Assembly: GCF_001441535.1 (NCBI RefSeq)
Contig: NZ_LMAU01000006.1
Location: 62,001 to 126,000, forward strand
Origin: Tsuneonella troitsensis
GTDB taxonomy: Bacteria; Pseudomonadota; Alphaproteobacteria; Sphingomonadales; Sphingomonadaceae
Length of the DNA: 64,000 nt
Direction of reading: 5' to 3'
In this document: positions 17,478-25,557 of the stretch, piece after piece
How the letters are laid out: each line of letters starts with the position of its first letter
Numbering within the stretch: the first letter of the stretch is position 1
Program-made: the position numbers and the translations under genes
Notes under the pieces: model-generated
Seen by the model: the letters and a program-made list of their open reading frames with translations, nothing else
Database searches by the model: none
What the model was told of the DNA's origin: nothing

Positions 17478-18263
17478 GTGGCAGCCGAAGCCAAGGTCGA
17501 CCCGATGCACCAGTTCACGATCGAGCCGCTTGGCGGCACGGCGGGCTGGGAAATTGCGGGCTACAATATCGCCTTCACCAACTCCGCGCTGTGGATGCTC
17601 ATCACCACGGTCGTGCTGACGCTGTTCGTCGCCGGCGGACTGAAGCGCCAGATGGTGCCCGGTCGTTGGCAGATGGCGGTGGAGACCTTCACCGGCTTCA
17701 TCGACAACATGCTGGAAGCGAACATCGGCAAGGCGGGGCGCAAGTATGTTCCCTATGTCTTCAGCCTGTTCATGTTCATCCTGTTCGCGAACCTGTTGGG
17801 CCTGCTACCCTTGGGCGTCGTGGGTCTGCACCCATTCACGTTCACGAGCCATTTCACGGTGACTGGCGTTCTGGCGGTGCTGTCGTTCGCGATCGTTCTC
17901 GTTGTCGGCTTCTGGCGGCATGGCCTGCACTTTTTCAGCCTATTCGTGCCGCAAGGCACGCCGCTGCCGATGATCCCGGTGATCGCCCCGATCGAGTTCA
18001 TCTCGTTCATGGTGCGTCCCTTCAGCCTCGGCCTGCGACTTTTCGTCGCGATGATGGCCGGTCACGTGTTGCTCGAAGTTCTGTCGAGCTTCGTGATCGA
18101 CGGCACCAACGCGGGCGTAGGCTTCGGCCTGCTCGTCGGCCTGCCCAGCTTCATCCTGATGATCGGCATCTGCGCGCTCGAACTGCTCGTCGCCGGCATT
18201 CAGGCCTACGTTTTCGCCCTTTTGACGTCGCTGTACATCAACGATGCCGAGAACCTTCACTAA
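17478..18263 (+). CDS. atpB: ATP synthase Fo subunit a
   Basis: The 261-residue proton-channel subunit starts with GTG at 17478. It has five to six membrane segments. The essential arginine is in MVRPFSLGLRLFVAMMAGH, and the C-terminal channel segment LELLVAGIQAYVFALLTSLY is typical. It forms the half-channels that load and unload the c-ring. Confidence 0.96.
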   Translation: MAAEAKVDPMHQFTIEPLGGTAGWEIAGYNIAFTNSALWMLITTVVLTLFVAGGLKRQMVPGRWQMAVETFTGFIDNMLEANIGKAGRKYVPYVFSLFMFILFANLLGLLPLGVVGLHPFTFTSHFTVTGVLAVLSFAIVLVVGFWRHGLHFFSLFVPQGTPLPMIPVIAPIEFISFMVRPFSLGLRLFVAMMAGHVLLEVLSSFVIDGTNAGVGFGLLVGLPSFILMIGICALELLVAGIQAYVFALLTSLYINDAENLH

Positions 18264-18302
18264 GTCACCTTTTCAACACACGGAATTTAAAGGAGTTTTA
18301 TC

Positions 18303-18530
18303 ATGGACATGGAAGCCGCCAAGCTCATCGGTGCGGGTCTTGCTGCGATCGGTGCCGGTATGGCCGCCATCGGCGTGGGTAACGTCTTCGGTTCGTTCCT
18401 CGAGAGCGCGCTGCGCAACCCCGGCGCCGCCGACGGCCAGCAGGGCCGTCTGTTCATCGGCTTCGCTGCGGCCGAACTTCTCGGTCTGCTGGCGTTCGTC
18501 GTCGCGATGATCCTGATTTTCGTCGCCTGA
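18303..18530 (+). CDS. atpE: ATP synthase Fo subunit c
   Basis: The 75-residue hairpin of two membrane helices forms the proton-driven ring. Helix 1 is glycine-rich (AAIGAGMAAIGVGNVFG). The polar loop is LRNPGAA, and helix 2 holds the proton-carrying Glu in FIGFAAAELLGLLAF. AAGGAG precedes the ATG. A strong hairpin follows the stop (see separate entry). Confidence 0.97.
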   Translation: MDMEAAKLIGAGLAAIGAGMAAIGVGNVFGSFLESALRNPGAADGQQGRLFIGFAAAELLGLLAFVVAMILIFVA

Positions 18531-18546
18531 CACCCGATAGTGATCG

Positions 18547-18572
18547 CCGACCGGGCCACCGTGCCCGGTCGG
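18547..18572 (+). promoter_or_regulatory. Strong intercistronic hairpin after atpE
   Basis: CCGACCGGGC pairs perfectly with GCCCGGTCGG around a 6-nt loop, in the 64-nt gap between atpE and the b' gene. With no T-run it is more likely an mRNA-stabilising or partial attenuating element than a full terminator. Raising atpE expression over its neighbours would fit the high c-subunit stoichiometry (inference). Confidence 0.55.
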
Positions 18573-18594
18573 TGACGCAGATACAGAGCGCGCG

Positions 18595-19089
18595 ATGCCA
18601 CAGATAGCCCAGCTTGCCGAAACCTATTCGAGCCAGATCTTCTGGCTGCTGATCTTCTTCGGCTTCACCTTCTTCGTCATCGGCCGGGGCATGGTCCCGC
18701 GGGTGATGGCGACGGTGGACGCGCGCGACGCGCAGATCGCTTCCGACCTCGCCGCCGCCCAGGCTGCGCGGGACGAGGCCGATCGGCAGGAAGAAGCCTG
18801 GCGGACTCGCGAGAACGAAAATCGCGCAGCCGCTCAGGCCGTCCTGGCCCAGGCCAAGGCCGATGGTGCGGCCAAGACCGAGGCGCGGCTTGCCGAGGTA
18901 CAACAATCGATCGACGTTCGCCTGGCCGAGGCGGAGGCGCGCATCGGCGCGGCACGCGCGTCGGCCCTGACCGAAATCGAGGATGTCGCGGCCGAAGCCG
19001 CGCAGGACATCGTCGCGCGGCTGGCCGGGGTGAAGGTAACCAAGCCCGCCGCCGCCAAGGCGGTCAAGGAGGCACTCGTCCATGGCTAA
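18595..19089 (+). CDS. ATP synthase Fo subunit b' (AtpF-like, first copy)
   Basis: The 164-residue peripheral-stalk subunit has one N-terminal membrane helix (IFWLLIFFGFTFFVIGRGMV, 14-33) and then a long Ala/Glu/Arg-rich helix to the end. The early position and sequence (MPQIAQLAETYSSQIFW) match the b' form of alphaproteobacteria and phototrophs, which pairs with b in a heterodimeric stalk. Its last 8 nt overlap the next gene. Confidence 0.92.
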   Translation: MPQIAQLAETYSSQIFWLLIFFGFTFFVIGRGMVPRVMATVDARDAQIASDLAAAQAARDEADRQEEAWRTRENENRAAAQAVLAQAKADGAAKTEARLAEVQQSIDVRLAEAEARIGAARASALTEIEDVAAEAAQDIVARLAGVKVTKPAAAKAVKEALVHG

Positions 19090-19651
19090 TCCGCTTCCCG
19101 AAGTCATCGCGACGACGGCTGCCGATACCGTGACCGAGTCGGGCCACGGTGGTGCGGCGACGCACCTCCAGCCCGAACTGTTCGGGCTCGCTCCGTACCA
19201 AATCGTGGCGCTGGCCATGCTGGTGCTCGTGCTGATCATGGTGTGGAAGAAGGTGCCCGGCGCCATCACCCGCGGCATCGACGACAAGATCGCCGCGATC
19301 CGCCAGCAACTCGACGAAGCGAAGGCCTTGCGCGCCGAGGCCGAGCAACTCCGGGCGGAGTATGCCGCTAAGGTCGCCGGCGCCGAAAAGGATGCCGAGG
19401 CCATGCTCGCGAACGCGCGGCATGAGGCGGACTACATTCTCCAGAAGGCCGAGGCCGACGCGAAGGATACCGTCGCCCGCCGCGAACGTATGGCCGCCGA
19501 CAAGATCGCCGCTGCCGAACGCACTGCGGTTGCCGACCTGCGCGCCAAGGCTGCGATAGCGGCAACGGTTGCCGCCACGAAGCTTATCGCGGAGAAACAC
19601 GGCGAAGACGCCGACCGCAAGCTCGCCGACGAGATTATCGCCGGCATCTGA
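19082..19651 (+). CDS. atpF: ATP synthase Fo subunit b
   Basis: The 189-residue second b-type subunit has a longer N-terminus (about 35 residues), a membrane helix YQIVALAMLVLVLIMVW (39-55) and a right-handed coiled-coil helix (KIAAIRQQLDEAKALRAEAE). It overlaps the b' gene by 8 nt, so the two are translated together. The F1 genes (atpHAGDC) are not nearby, as is usual in this class. Confidence 0.93.
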   Translation: MANPLPEVIATTAADTVTESGHGGAATHLQPELFGLAPYQIVALAMLVLVLIMVWKKVPGAITRGIDDKIAAIRQQLDEAKALRAEAEQLRAEYAAKVAGAEKDAEAMLANARHEADYILQKAEADAKDTVARRERMAADKIAAAERTAVADLRAKAAIAATVAATKLIAEKHGEDADRKLADEIIAGI

Positions 19652-19672
19652 GCTTTCTCGGAACACGGGACG

Positions 19673-19716
19673 GGGCCACGCGCTCTTCTGTCGATGACAG
19701 GAGAACGCCGTGGCCC
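19673..19716 (+). promoter_or_regulatory. Hairpin enclosing the ribosome binding site and start of the flavodoxin gene
   Basis: GGGCCACG (19673-19680) can pair with CGTGGCCC (19709-19716), which contains the GTG start codon at 19710. An inner stem CTGTC/GACAG holds the start of the AGGAG site. The structure may terminate atp transcripts weakly (followed by TTTC) or control access of ribosomes to the flavodoxin start. Confidence 0.45.
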
Positions 19717-20318
19717 TTTCCGCAATTGCCCTCAACTGCTCGCTGACAAAGACCCGCTCGCGCAAGAGTTCAACCGATGCGATGATCGGCGTTCTTGCCG
19801 AAGCATTCTCCACGCATGACGTGACGGTCACCGAGACGATCCGCATCGCGGATCACAATGTGGCGTGGGGCGTCAGCTCGAACGAAGGGCCCGGCGACGA
19901 TTGGCCGGTAATCCGCGCCAAGATACTGGCCCACGACATTCTGATATTCGGCACGCCGATCTGGATGGGTCAGGCGTCCAGCGTGGCGAAGCTGGTGCTG
20001 GAGCGGATGGACGCGTTCCTCTCCGAAACCGACGAGGCGGGACGGATGCCGAGCTATTCCAAGGTCGCCGTGGCGGCGATCGTCGGGAACGAGGACGGCG
20101 CGCACTGGGCCAGTTCGCAGATCTTCCAGAGTCTCAACGATACCGGGTGGACGATCCCGGCGGTGGCGGCATGCTATTGGGTCGGCGAGGCGATGGGTTC
20201 GACCGATTTCAAGGACCTGGAGCATCGGCCCCGCAAGGTGAGCCAGACTGCGGGTATGGTGGCGGCGAACGCGGCGCACCTCGCGGGCCTGCTCAAGGGC
20301 GCGCCTTATCCCCGTTAG
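19710..20318 (+). CDS. Flavodoxin-fold NAD(P)H-dependent oxidoreductase
   Basis: The 202-residue protein has the FMN-binding flavodoxin fold. The phosphate loop region is LNCSLTKTRSRKSSTDAM, and the isoalloxazine-binding segment is FGTPIWMGQASSVAKLVLER, close to the WrbA/NADPH-FMN reductase group. The GTG start has AGGAG 6 nt upstream, both inside a hairpin. It is convergent with the quinone-reductase gene (stops overlap by 4 nt). A quinone or flavin substrate is likely but unspecified. Confidence 0.8.
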   Translation: MALSAIALNCSLTKTRSRKSSTDAMIGVLAEAFSTHDVTVTETIRIADHNVAWGVSSNEGPGDDWPVIRAKILAHDILIFGTPIWMGQASSVAKLVLERMDAFLSETDEAGRMPSYSKVAVAAIVGNEDGAHWASSQIFQSLNDTGWTIPAVAACYWVGEAMGSTDFKDLEHRPRKVSQTAGMVAANAAHLAGLLKGAPYPR

Positions 20319-21289
20319 GTCTCGAAGACGACCTTCCCCACCAGTTCACCCGACGCCATGGCGTCGAACCCTTCGCGCCAGCGGTCGAGCGGTAAGACGC
20401 GATCGATAACAGGTCGGATCGATCCCTGGGCGGCCAGGCGCGAAACCTCGCTGGCTATCCGGGCACCGCGGTCGGGAAACCGCCGCGCGTATTCGCCAGC
20501 GCGGACGCCCACGACCGAGAAGCCTTTGATGAGAGGTATGTTCACCGCGAGGTCCGGGATGCGGCCTGCGACGAACCCGACGACGAGCAGCTTTCCGCCG
20601 AACGCCACGCAGCGCGTGCTTTCGTCGAACACGTCGCCGCCCACCGGGTCTAGGACGAGGTCGCACAGCGCGCCGCCAGTCAGAGCGGCCACTTGCTCGC
20701 GAAACCGGCCGCGATTGACGATGACGGCATCGGGTGCGGCTGCCTCCCGGATCGCGTCGACTTTCGACGGATCGTGCGTCGCGGCGATCACTCGCGCGCC
20801 AAGCGCCCGCGCCAGGTCGCAGGCGGCGAGTCCGACTCCGCCGCTTGCCCCGTGAACCAATACCCATTGGCCGGACCTCAGCCCGCCCAGTTCGACAAGC
20901 GCGGTGTAAGCGGTGACGTATGTCGTCCCGAGGGCGCCGGCCGTGACGGAGTCCAGCCCATCGGGAATGGGCCGCAGCGATCGGGCGGGGACACTCGCGA
21001 AATCTGCGAATGCCCCGGTCTTCGCGCCGCCCATCACCCTGTCGCCGACCGCGAACGGCGCGTCCGCGTCCGCCTCGACCACCTCGCCGGCCAGTTCCAT
21101 TCCGCTGGTGAACGGCGGGTCCGGGCGGAACTGGTATTCGCCCCGGGTCATCAGGAGGTCGGGATAGTTGAGCGATGCGGCGCGGACCCGCACCAGCACT
21201 TCGCCCGGTGCGCGAGTGGGCAGGGGCAGGTCGACAAGCGAAACGCCCGACAGGTCTTCCGACAGGCGATCGACCCGAAGCGCCTTCAC
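20315..21289 (-). CDS. NADPH:quinone oxidoreductase, zinc-independent MDR family
   Basis: The 324-residue medium-chain reductase has an N-terminal catalytic fold (SLNYPDLLMTRGEYQFRPDP, MELAGEVVEADADAPFAVG) and an NADPH-binding Rossmann domain (LVHGASGGVGLAACDLARAL). Zinc-ligand cysteines are absent, as in quinone reductase/QOR members. GTG at 21289 lies 1 nt after the stop of the DOPA-dioxygenase-like gene, so both are probably on one transcript with gloB. Quinone or enone reduction is inferred from family. Confidence 0.88.
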   Translation of the reverse strand: MKALRVDRLSEDLSGVSLVDLPLPTRAPGEVLVRVRAASLNYPDLLMTRGEYQFRPDPPFTSGMELAGEVVEADADAPFAVGDRVMGGAKTGAFADFASVPARSLRPIPDGLDSVTAGALGTTYVTAYTALVELGGLRSGQWVLVHGASGGVGLAACDLARALGARVIAATHDPSKVDAIREAAAPDAVIVNRGRFREQVAALTGGALCDLVLDPVGGDVFDESTRCVAFGGKLLVVGFVAGRIPDLAVNIPLIKGFSVVGVRAGEYARRFPDRGARIASEVSRLAAQGSIRPVIDRVLPLDRWREGFDAMASGELVGKVVFET

Positions 21290-21290
21290 G

Positions 21291-21617
21291 TCAGTTAAAG
21301 ATCGACATATCGAGCGGCTCGGACGCGCCGAACCAGACGACGTAGCGGGTGTGGTCGGCCAGATCGTCGCCGCTGAGGCCATGGGCGAAAATCGTCAGCT
21401 CGCCGCGCGCCTCCGGAGCCCACACGGCGAAGCGGGCGAACTGCTCGGGTCGCAGCGACAGTTGACAGGATCCGCGCGGGTGCGGCCCGACGGGAGCGGA
21501 GTGAAAATGACCCACCGGACAGCCGAATTCGGCGCGGGCGGCCTCGGCGAATGCCTTCGCCCGGTCCAGTTCCGGCGGATCGAAATAGATGTGCGCGTGG
21601 AAGCCGCGGATGGCCAC
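21291..21617 (-). CDS. DOPA 4,5-dioxygenase family protein
   Basis: The 108-residue protein matches the small DOPA-dioxygenase family known from fungal and plant betalain pathways and widespread as uncharacterised bacterial proteins. The family marks are FHAHIYFDPPELDRAKAFAE (metal His pair near the N-terminus), VGHFHSAPVGPHPRGSCQL and LTIFAHGLSGDDLADHT. It lies 2 nt after gloB and 1 nt before the quinone reductase. Ring-cleavage activity on a catechol is plausible but its bacterial substrate is unknown. Confidence 0.85.
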   Translation of the reverse strand: MAIRGFHAHIYFDPPELDRAKAFAEAARAEFGCPVGHFHSAPVGPHPRGSCQLSLRPEQFARFAVWAPEARGELTIFAHGLSGDDLADHTRYVVWFGASEPLDMSIFN

Positions 21618-21619
21618 GA

Positions 21620-22375
21620 TCAGAAACTGTCCTTGGCTGCGCGCAGCTTGGCGAATGTCTCGGCCGCCGTCGTGCCGCCCCAGCGATTGCGCAGGTCCTC
21701 GCGGTCCGCGCGCAGGAACGGGTTGGTCAGCAGCTCACGTTCGAGCTTGGTGGGGACCGTAGGCTCGCGCCGGGCACGGCGATCGCCGATTTCCTGCACA
21801 TAGAGCTGCAGCTCAAGGTTGTCGGGATCGGCGTGTAGCGCGAACTTCGCGTTCGACTGGGTATATTCGTGCGCGCAATAGAGCATCGTCTGGCTAGGCA
21901 AGGCGCGAATCCGCTCGAGGCTAGCCCAGAACTGCTGCGGATCGCCTTCGAACATCCGCCCGCATCCCAGCGCGAACACGCTGTCGCCGACGAAGGCGAC
22001 TTCGTCTTCGGCCAGGTGATAGGCGATGTGGCCGCTGGTATGGCCGCCGACGTCGATGATCGCGGCCTCGTGCTCGCCGACCGTTACCGTATCCCCGTGC
22101 TTCACCACGCGGTCGATGGGCGAGATGCGCTCGACTTCTGCCGGCGCGACGATGGTGCAGCCGGTCGCCGCCTTGATCGCCGCGTTGCCGCCGGCATGGT
22201 CCGGGTGCCAGTGCGTGTTCCAGATCTGGGTGATCTGCCAGCCTTTCGCGGCGGCCTCGCGCATGTAGGCCTCGCCATCGGGCGTATCGATGCAGACCGT
22301 CTCCTCACTCACCGGATCGTGGACGAGGAAGCCGTAGTTGTCGGACAGGCAGGCGAACTGATGGATCTCTAGCAT
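21620..22375 (-). CDS. gloB: Hydroxyacylglutathione hydrolase (glyoxalase II)
   Basis: The 251-residue metallo-beta-lactamase-fold enzyme hydrolyses S-lactoylglutathione to lactate and glutathione. The metal-binding motif is THWHPDHAGG (about 56-65), followed by a His in DVGGHTSGHIAYH, Asp in AFVGDSVFALGCGR and a C-terminal His in YCAHEYTQSN. The C-terminal substrate-binding domain (NPFLRADREDLR) confirms type II rather than a generic hydrolase. It is first in a three-gene minus-strand group. Confidence 0.94.
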   Translation of the reverse strand: MLEIHQFACLSDNYGFLVHDPVSEETVCIDTPDGEAYMREAAAKGWQITQIWNTHWHPDHAGGNAAIKAATGCTIVAPAEVERISPIDRVVKHGDTVTVGEHEAAIIDVGGHTSGHIAYHLAEDEVAFVGDSVFALGCGRMFEGDPQQFWASLERIRALPSQTMLYCAHEYTQSNAKFALHADPDNLELQLYVQEIGDRRARREPTVPTKLERELLTNPFLRADREDLRNRWGGTTAAETFAKLRAAKDSF

Positions 22376-22408
22376 CGGGCGAAGATAGTGCCTTGCCCGG
22401 ACGTAGGA

Positions 22409-22442
22409 AAGGCCCGCCTTCCCGTGGGGGAGGGCGGGCCTT
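22409..22442 (-). terminator. Terminator of rpsA
   Basis: AAGGCCCGCC and GGCGGGCCTT form a perfect 10-bp stem, about 90 nt after the rpsA stop and before gloB. On the minus strand it is followed by TCCT only. A perfect stem at this position fits an intrinsic terminator. Confidence 0.65.
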
Positions 22443-22531
22443 CGTAGTTCCCTGGGGAAGCCGTCACGGGAGTAGATCCCCTGACCTCGACTACCCCGCT
22501 GTAACCCGCAAGCTCCTTGCGGATGCGCGGA

Positions 22532-24253
22532 TCAGTCCTGCTTCGCCTTCAGCGCTTCGCCCAGGATGTCGCCCAGCGATGCGCCCGAATCGGACGAACC
22601 ATACTGCTCGACGGCCTGCTTCTCTTCGGCGATCTGGCGCGCCTTGACCGAGAAGTTGGGCTTCTTCGAACGATCGAAGCCGATGACCATGGCGTCGAGC
22701 TTCGCGCCGACCTGGAAGCGGTCGGGACGCTGCTCGTCGCGGTCGCGGCCAAGGTCGCTGCGCTTGATGAAGCCCGTCGCGCCGTCGTCGCCGACCTGCA
22801 CTTCGAGGCCGCCGTCGCGCACTTCGAGCACGGTGACCGTGACGACGTCGTTCTTCTTGATGCCGCCAGCCGAAGCGGCGCTGGTGCCGCCGGCCGCCGG
22901 GGCACCCTTTTCGAGCTGCTTCATGCCGAGGCTGATGCGCTCCTTCTCGACGTCGACGTCGAGAACGACGGCTTCGACCTCTTCACCCTTGCGGTGCAGC
23001 GCCAGCGCGTCTTCGCCCGAGATGCCCCAGGCGATGTCCGACATGTGGACCATGCCGTCGACGTCGCCGGGCAGGCCGATGAACAGGCCGAACTCGGTGG
23101 CGTTCTTGACTTCGCCGGTGACCTTCGCACCGACCGGGTGTGCTTCGGCGAACTCTTCCCACGGATTGCGCTGGGCCTGCTTGAGGCCGAGGCTGATGCG
23201 GCGCTTGTCGCTGTCGACCTCCAGCACCATCACTTCGACTTCCTGCGAAGTCGAAACGATCTTGCCGGGGTGGACGTTCTTCTTGGTCCAGCTCATTTCC
23301 GAAACGTGGACCAGGCCCTCGATGCCGGGCTCGATCTCGACGAAGGCGCCGTATTCGGTGATGTTGGTCACCGTGCCGGACATCTTCATGCCGATCGGGT
23401 ACTTGGCGGCGACGCCATCCCACGGATCGCTTTCCAGCTGCTTCATGCCAAGGCTGATGCGCTGGGTTTCGGGGTTGATGCGGATGATCTGCACGGTGAC
23501 GGTGTCGCCGATGTTGATCACCTCGTTCGGGTGGTTGACCCGCTTGTAGCTCATGTCGGTGACGTGGAGCAGGCCGTCGATGCCGCCCAGGTCCACGAAC
23601 GCACCGTAATCGGTGATGTTCTTCACGACGCCTTCGATCACCTGGCCCTCGGCCAGCTTGTCGATCAGCTCGCTGCGCTGTTCGGCGCGGGTTTCTTCGA
23701 GGACCGCGCGGCGCGAAACGACGATGTTACCGCGGCGGCGGTCCATCTTCAGGATCTGGAACGGCTGCGGCATGTCCATCAGCGGGCCGACGTCGCGCAC
23801 GGGGCGGATATCGACCTGGCTTCCGGGAAGGAAGGCCACGGCGCCGTCGAGGTCGACGGTGAAGCCGCCCTTGACGCGGCCGAAAATCCGGCCGTCGACG
23901 CGCTTGCCTTCGCCGAATTCGCTTTCGAGCTTGTCCCACGCGGCTTCGCGGCGGGCGCGGTCGCGGCTGAGCATCGCTTCGCCGTCGGCGTTCTCGACGC
24001 GGTCGACGAACACTTCGACCTCAGAGCCTACCGACAGGCCGTGCGAGCCGTCTTCTTCGCCGCGCTCGAATTCCTTGAGGTTGATGCGGCCTTCGCTCTT
24101 CAGGCCGACGTCGATGATCGCCATGCCGTTTTCGATGGCGGTCACGGTGCCCTTGACGACGCGGCCTTCGAAGCCGTCTTCGCCGGCGCCGCCGAGCTGT
24201 TCGTTGAGCAGCGCCTCGAAATCGGCGCGTGTGGGGTTGGCAGTCGATGCCAT
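22532..24253 (-). CDS. rpsA: 30S ribosomal protein S1
   Basis: The 573-residue protein holds six S1 (OB-fold) repeats that bind mRNA at the ribosome. Repeats are recognisable by recurrent VKNITDYGAFVDLGG, VTNITEYGAFVEIEPG and VKNATEFGLFIGLPG phrases and by GLVHVSEMSW-type endings. ATG at 24253 (MASTANPTRADFEALLNEQL) is the standard sphingomonad start; an ATG 21 nt earlier is less likely. It stands downstream of aroA-cmk, the classic order, after a 420-nt leader. Confidence 0.97.
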   Translation of the reverse strand: MASTANPTRADFEALLNEQLGGAGEDGFEGRVVKGTVTAIENGMAIIDVGLKSEGRINLKEFERGEEDGSHGLSVGSEVEVFVDRVENADGEAMLSRDRARREAAWDKLESEFGEGKRVDGRIFGRVKGGFTVDLDGAVAFLPGSQVDIRPVRDVGPLMDMPQPFQILKMDRRRGNIVVSRRAVLEETRAEQRSELIDKLAEGQVIEGVVKNITDYGAFVDLGGIDGLLHVTDMSYKRVNHPNEVINIGDTVTVQIIRINPETQRISLGMKQLESDPWDGVAAKYPIGMKMSGTVTNITEYGAFVEIEPGIEGLVHVSEMSWTKKNVHPGKIVSTSQEVEVMVLEVDSDKRRISLGLKQAQRNPWEEFAEAHPVGAKVTGEVKNATEFGLFIGLPGDVDGMVHMSDIAWGISGEDALALHRKGEEVEAVVLDVDVEKERISLGMKQLEKGAPAAGGTSAASAGGIKKNDVVTVTVLEVRDGGLEVQVGDDGATGFIKRSDLGRDRDEQRPDRFQVGAKLDAMVIGFDRSKKPNFSVKARQIAEEKQAVEQYGSSDSGASLGDILGEALKAKQD

Positions 24254-24673
24254 AGAGTCAGGTTTCCTGTTCACGTTTTGCTACCGGCCTCGGGTTTTAC
24301 CCGGGTCTTTACCCGTCTCCCGCACGATTGCGGGGCTAACGGGGCAAGAGGGCCGTCGTCTCCGCAAGGCCGGATGCCAAGCGAAGGTCCTGTCGAGCGG
24401 GTGCTGACTGGGACGGCGCGCCCATACGCCCGAGGGGGCGCGAAAGCAAGCTTTGGCTGGAGCGGGGCGTGTCACGGTTTGCCGCGGTTTTTCGAAACCC
24501 GGGCAGTGGGCACCTGCCCTCGGCAAGACGCGCCTTTTCGCATCTTCGGGTGTGACTTTCCGTTGCGGCAAGCGGAAGGCGAGCCTGCGGAGAGGGAGAA
24601 CGTCCGTGGCGGGTTCCATATCGCGCGATAATGGACCGGCTATCCGTTTGTAGGAAAATGGTATTCTCTGGAA
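24254..24673 (-). other. 420-nt cmk-rpsA intergenic region with structured rpsA leader
   Basis: No convincing coding sequence is present on either strand. Read toward rpsA, it contains a 12-nt palindrome TATCGCGCGATA (24619-24630), a candidate promoter (24422-24449) and three consecutive small hairpins 40-80 nt before the rpsA start: CCCGCA/TGCGGG (24319-24334), GGGTAAAGACCC (24314-24303) and CGGGTAAAACCCG (24303-24291). The hairpins suggest translational or transcriptional control of S1 synthesis; autogenous control by S1 is known in E. coli, but no sequence match to that leader is claimed. Confidence 0.5.
24422..24449 (-). promoter_or_regulatory. Candidate housekeeping promoter of rpsA
   Basis: TTGCTT (24449-24444) and GTATGG (24427-24422) are spaced by 16 nt on the minus strand. 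The predicted transcript would begin near 24414 and carry a leader of about 160 nt with three hairpins. Confidence 0.4.
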
Positions 24674-25297
24674 TTAGCCCCGCCGCGCGGCCTCCACCGC
24701 CTCGATCGCCGCGGCGAGCGCCTGTTCGCGGGTCATCGCGGAATTGTCGATCACGAACGCGCCTTCCGCGACGCGCAGCGGGGCTTCGGCGCGATTGGCA
24801 TCTCGTTCGTCGCGGGCGCGAATGTCCTGCGCGATATCGTCGAGCGAGACCTCGATTCCACTCTCGCGCATTTCCTTCCACCGCCGCTCTGCACGCGCTT
24901 CGACGCTGGCGGTGACGAACAACTTCACGTCCGCGTCGGGCGCGATGACGGTGGCGATGTCACGGCCGTCGAGCACCGCTCCGCCGGGCTGCTCGGCGAA
25001 CTTGCGCTGCCGCTCGTAAAGCGCCTGCCGGACCGAGGGATGGATCGACACCCGGCTGGCGAGGCCGCCTGTCTCCTCGCTGCGCAACGACGGATCAGCG
25101 AGCAGGGCGTCGGGGAAAGCCGTCCCCGCGAGCGCGTCTCCCGCCTCGTCCGGATCGCCCCCGTCGATGAACACCTGGCGGCCCACGGCGCGATAGAGCA
25201 GGCCGGTATCGAGATAGGGCAGGCCATAGTGTGCCGCGAGACCGCGCGCGATCGTGCCCTTGCCCGAGGCGGTGGGACCGTCGACGGCGATGATCAT
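24674..25297 (-). CDS. cmk: Cytidylate kinase
   Basis: The 207-residue enzyme phosphorylates CMP and dCMP with ATP. The P-loop is DGPTASGKGTIARGLA (6-21), the CMP-binding part reads LDTGLLYRAVG, and GAVLDGRDIATVIAPDADVK and the LID-region arginines (RARDERDANRAEAPL) follow. ATG at 25297 overlaps the stop of the small membrane protein gene upstream by 4 nt. Order aroA-(membrane protein)-cmk-rpsA is a conserved bacterial arrangement with one insertion. Confidence 0.95.
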   Translation of the reverse strand: MIIAVDGPTASGKGTIARGLAAHYGLPYLDTGLLYRAVGRQVFIDGGDPDEAGDALAGTAFPDALLADPSLRSEETGGLASRVSIHPSVRQALYERQRKFAEQPGGAVLDGRDIATVIAPDADVKLFVTASVEARAERRWKEMRESGIEVSLDDIAQDIRARDERDANRAEAPLRVAEGAFVIDNSAMTREQALAAAIEAVEAARRG

Positions 25298-25557
25298 TGC
25301 GGCTTCGCTCGCGCCCGCAGCGCCTTCGCGATACCGAACAGGGCAATGCCCATCCACACGATCTCGAGCACCATCGTCGGCAGGTTGTAATTTACCGTCA
25401 GCGAGATCGCGAGCAGCGCGGCGCCGAAGAAGTTCGCCACGTTGAACACGAGCAGGTTCATGCTTTTCGAAAGGTTGCTGTAGGCAAAGGCCGCGACGAT
25501 CAGGAAGCTTCCGGCAAAGCCGATGAGATCGGCTTCGAATGACGATATTCCGGGCAT
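25294..25557 (-). CDS. Small membrane protein, CBU_0592 family
   Basis: The 87-residue protein has three hydrophobic helices (LIGFAGSFLIVAAFAYSNL, LLVFNVANFFGAALLAISL, VLEIVWMGIALFGIAKAL). The family is widespread and of unknown function. It overlaps aroA by 1 nt (TGATG) and cmk by 4 nt, so it is translated as part of the aroA-cmk transcript. Confidence 0.82.
   Translation of the reverse strand: MPGISSFEADLIGFAGSFLIVAAFAYSNLSKSMNLLVFNVANFFGAALLAISLTVNYNLPTMVLEIVWMGIALFGIAKALRARAKPQ

Noticed and set aside
22517-24631. Long open reading frame (about 700 codons) on the plus strand across rpsA
   Set aside because: Shadow of rpsA repeats; composition and repeat pattern follow the S1 gene on the other strand.
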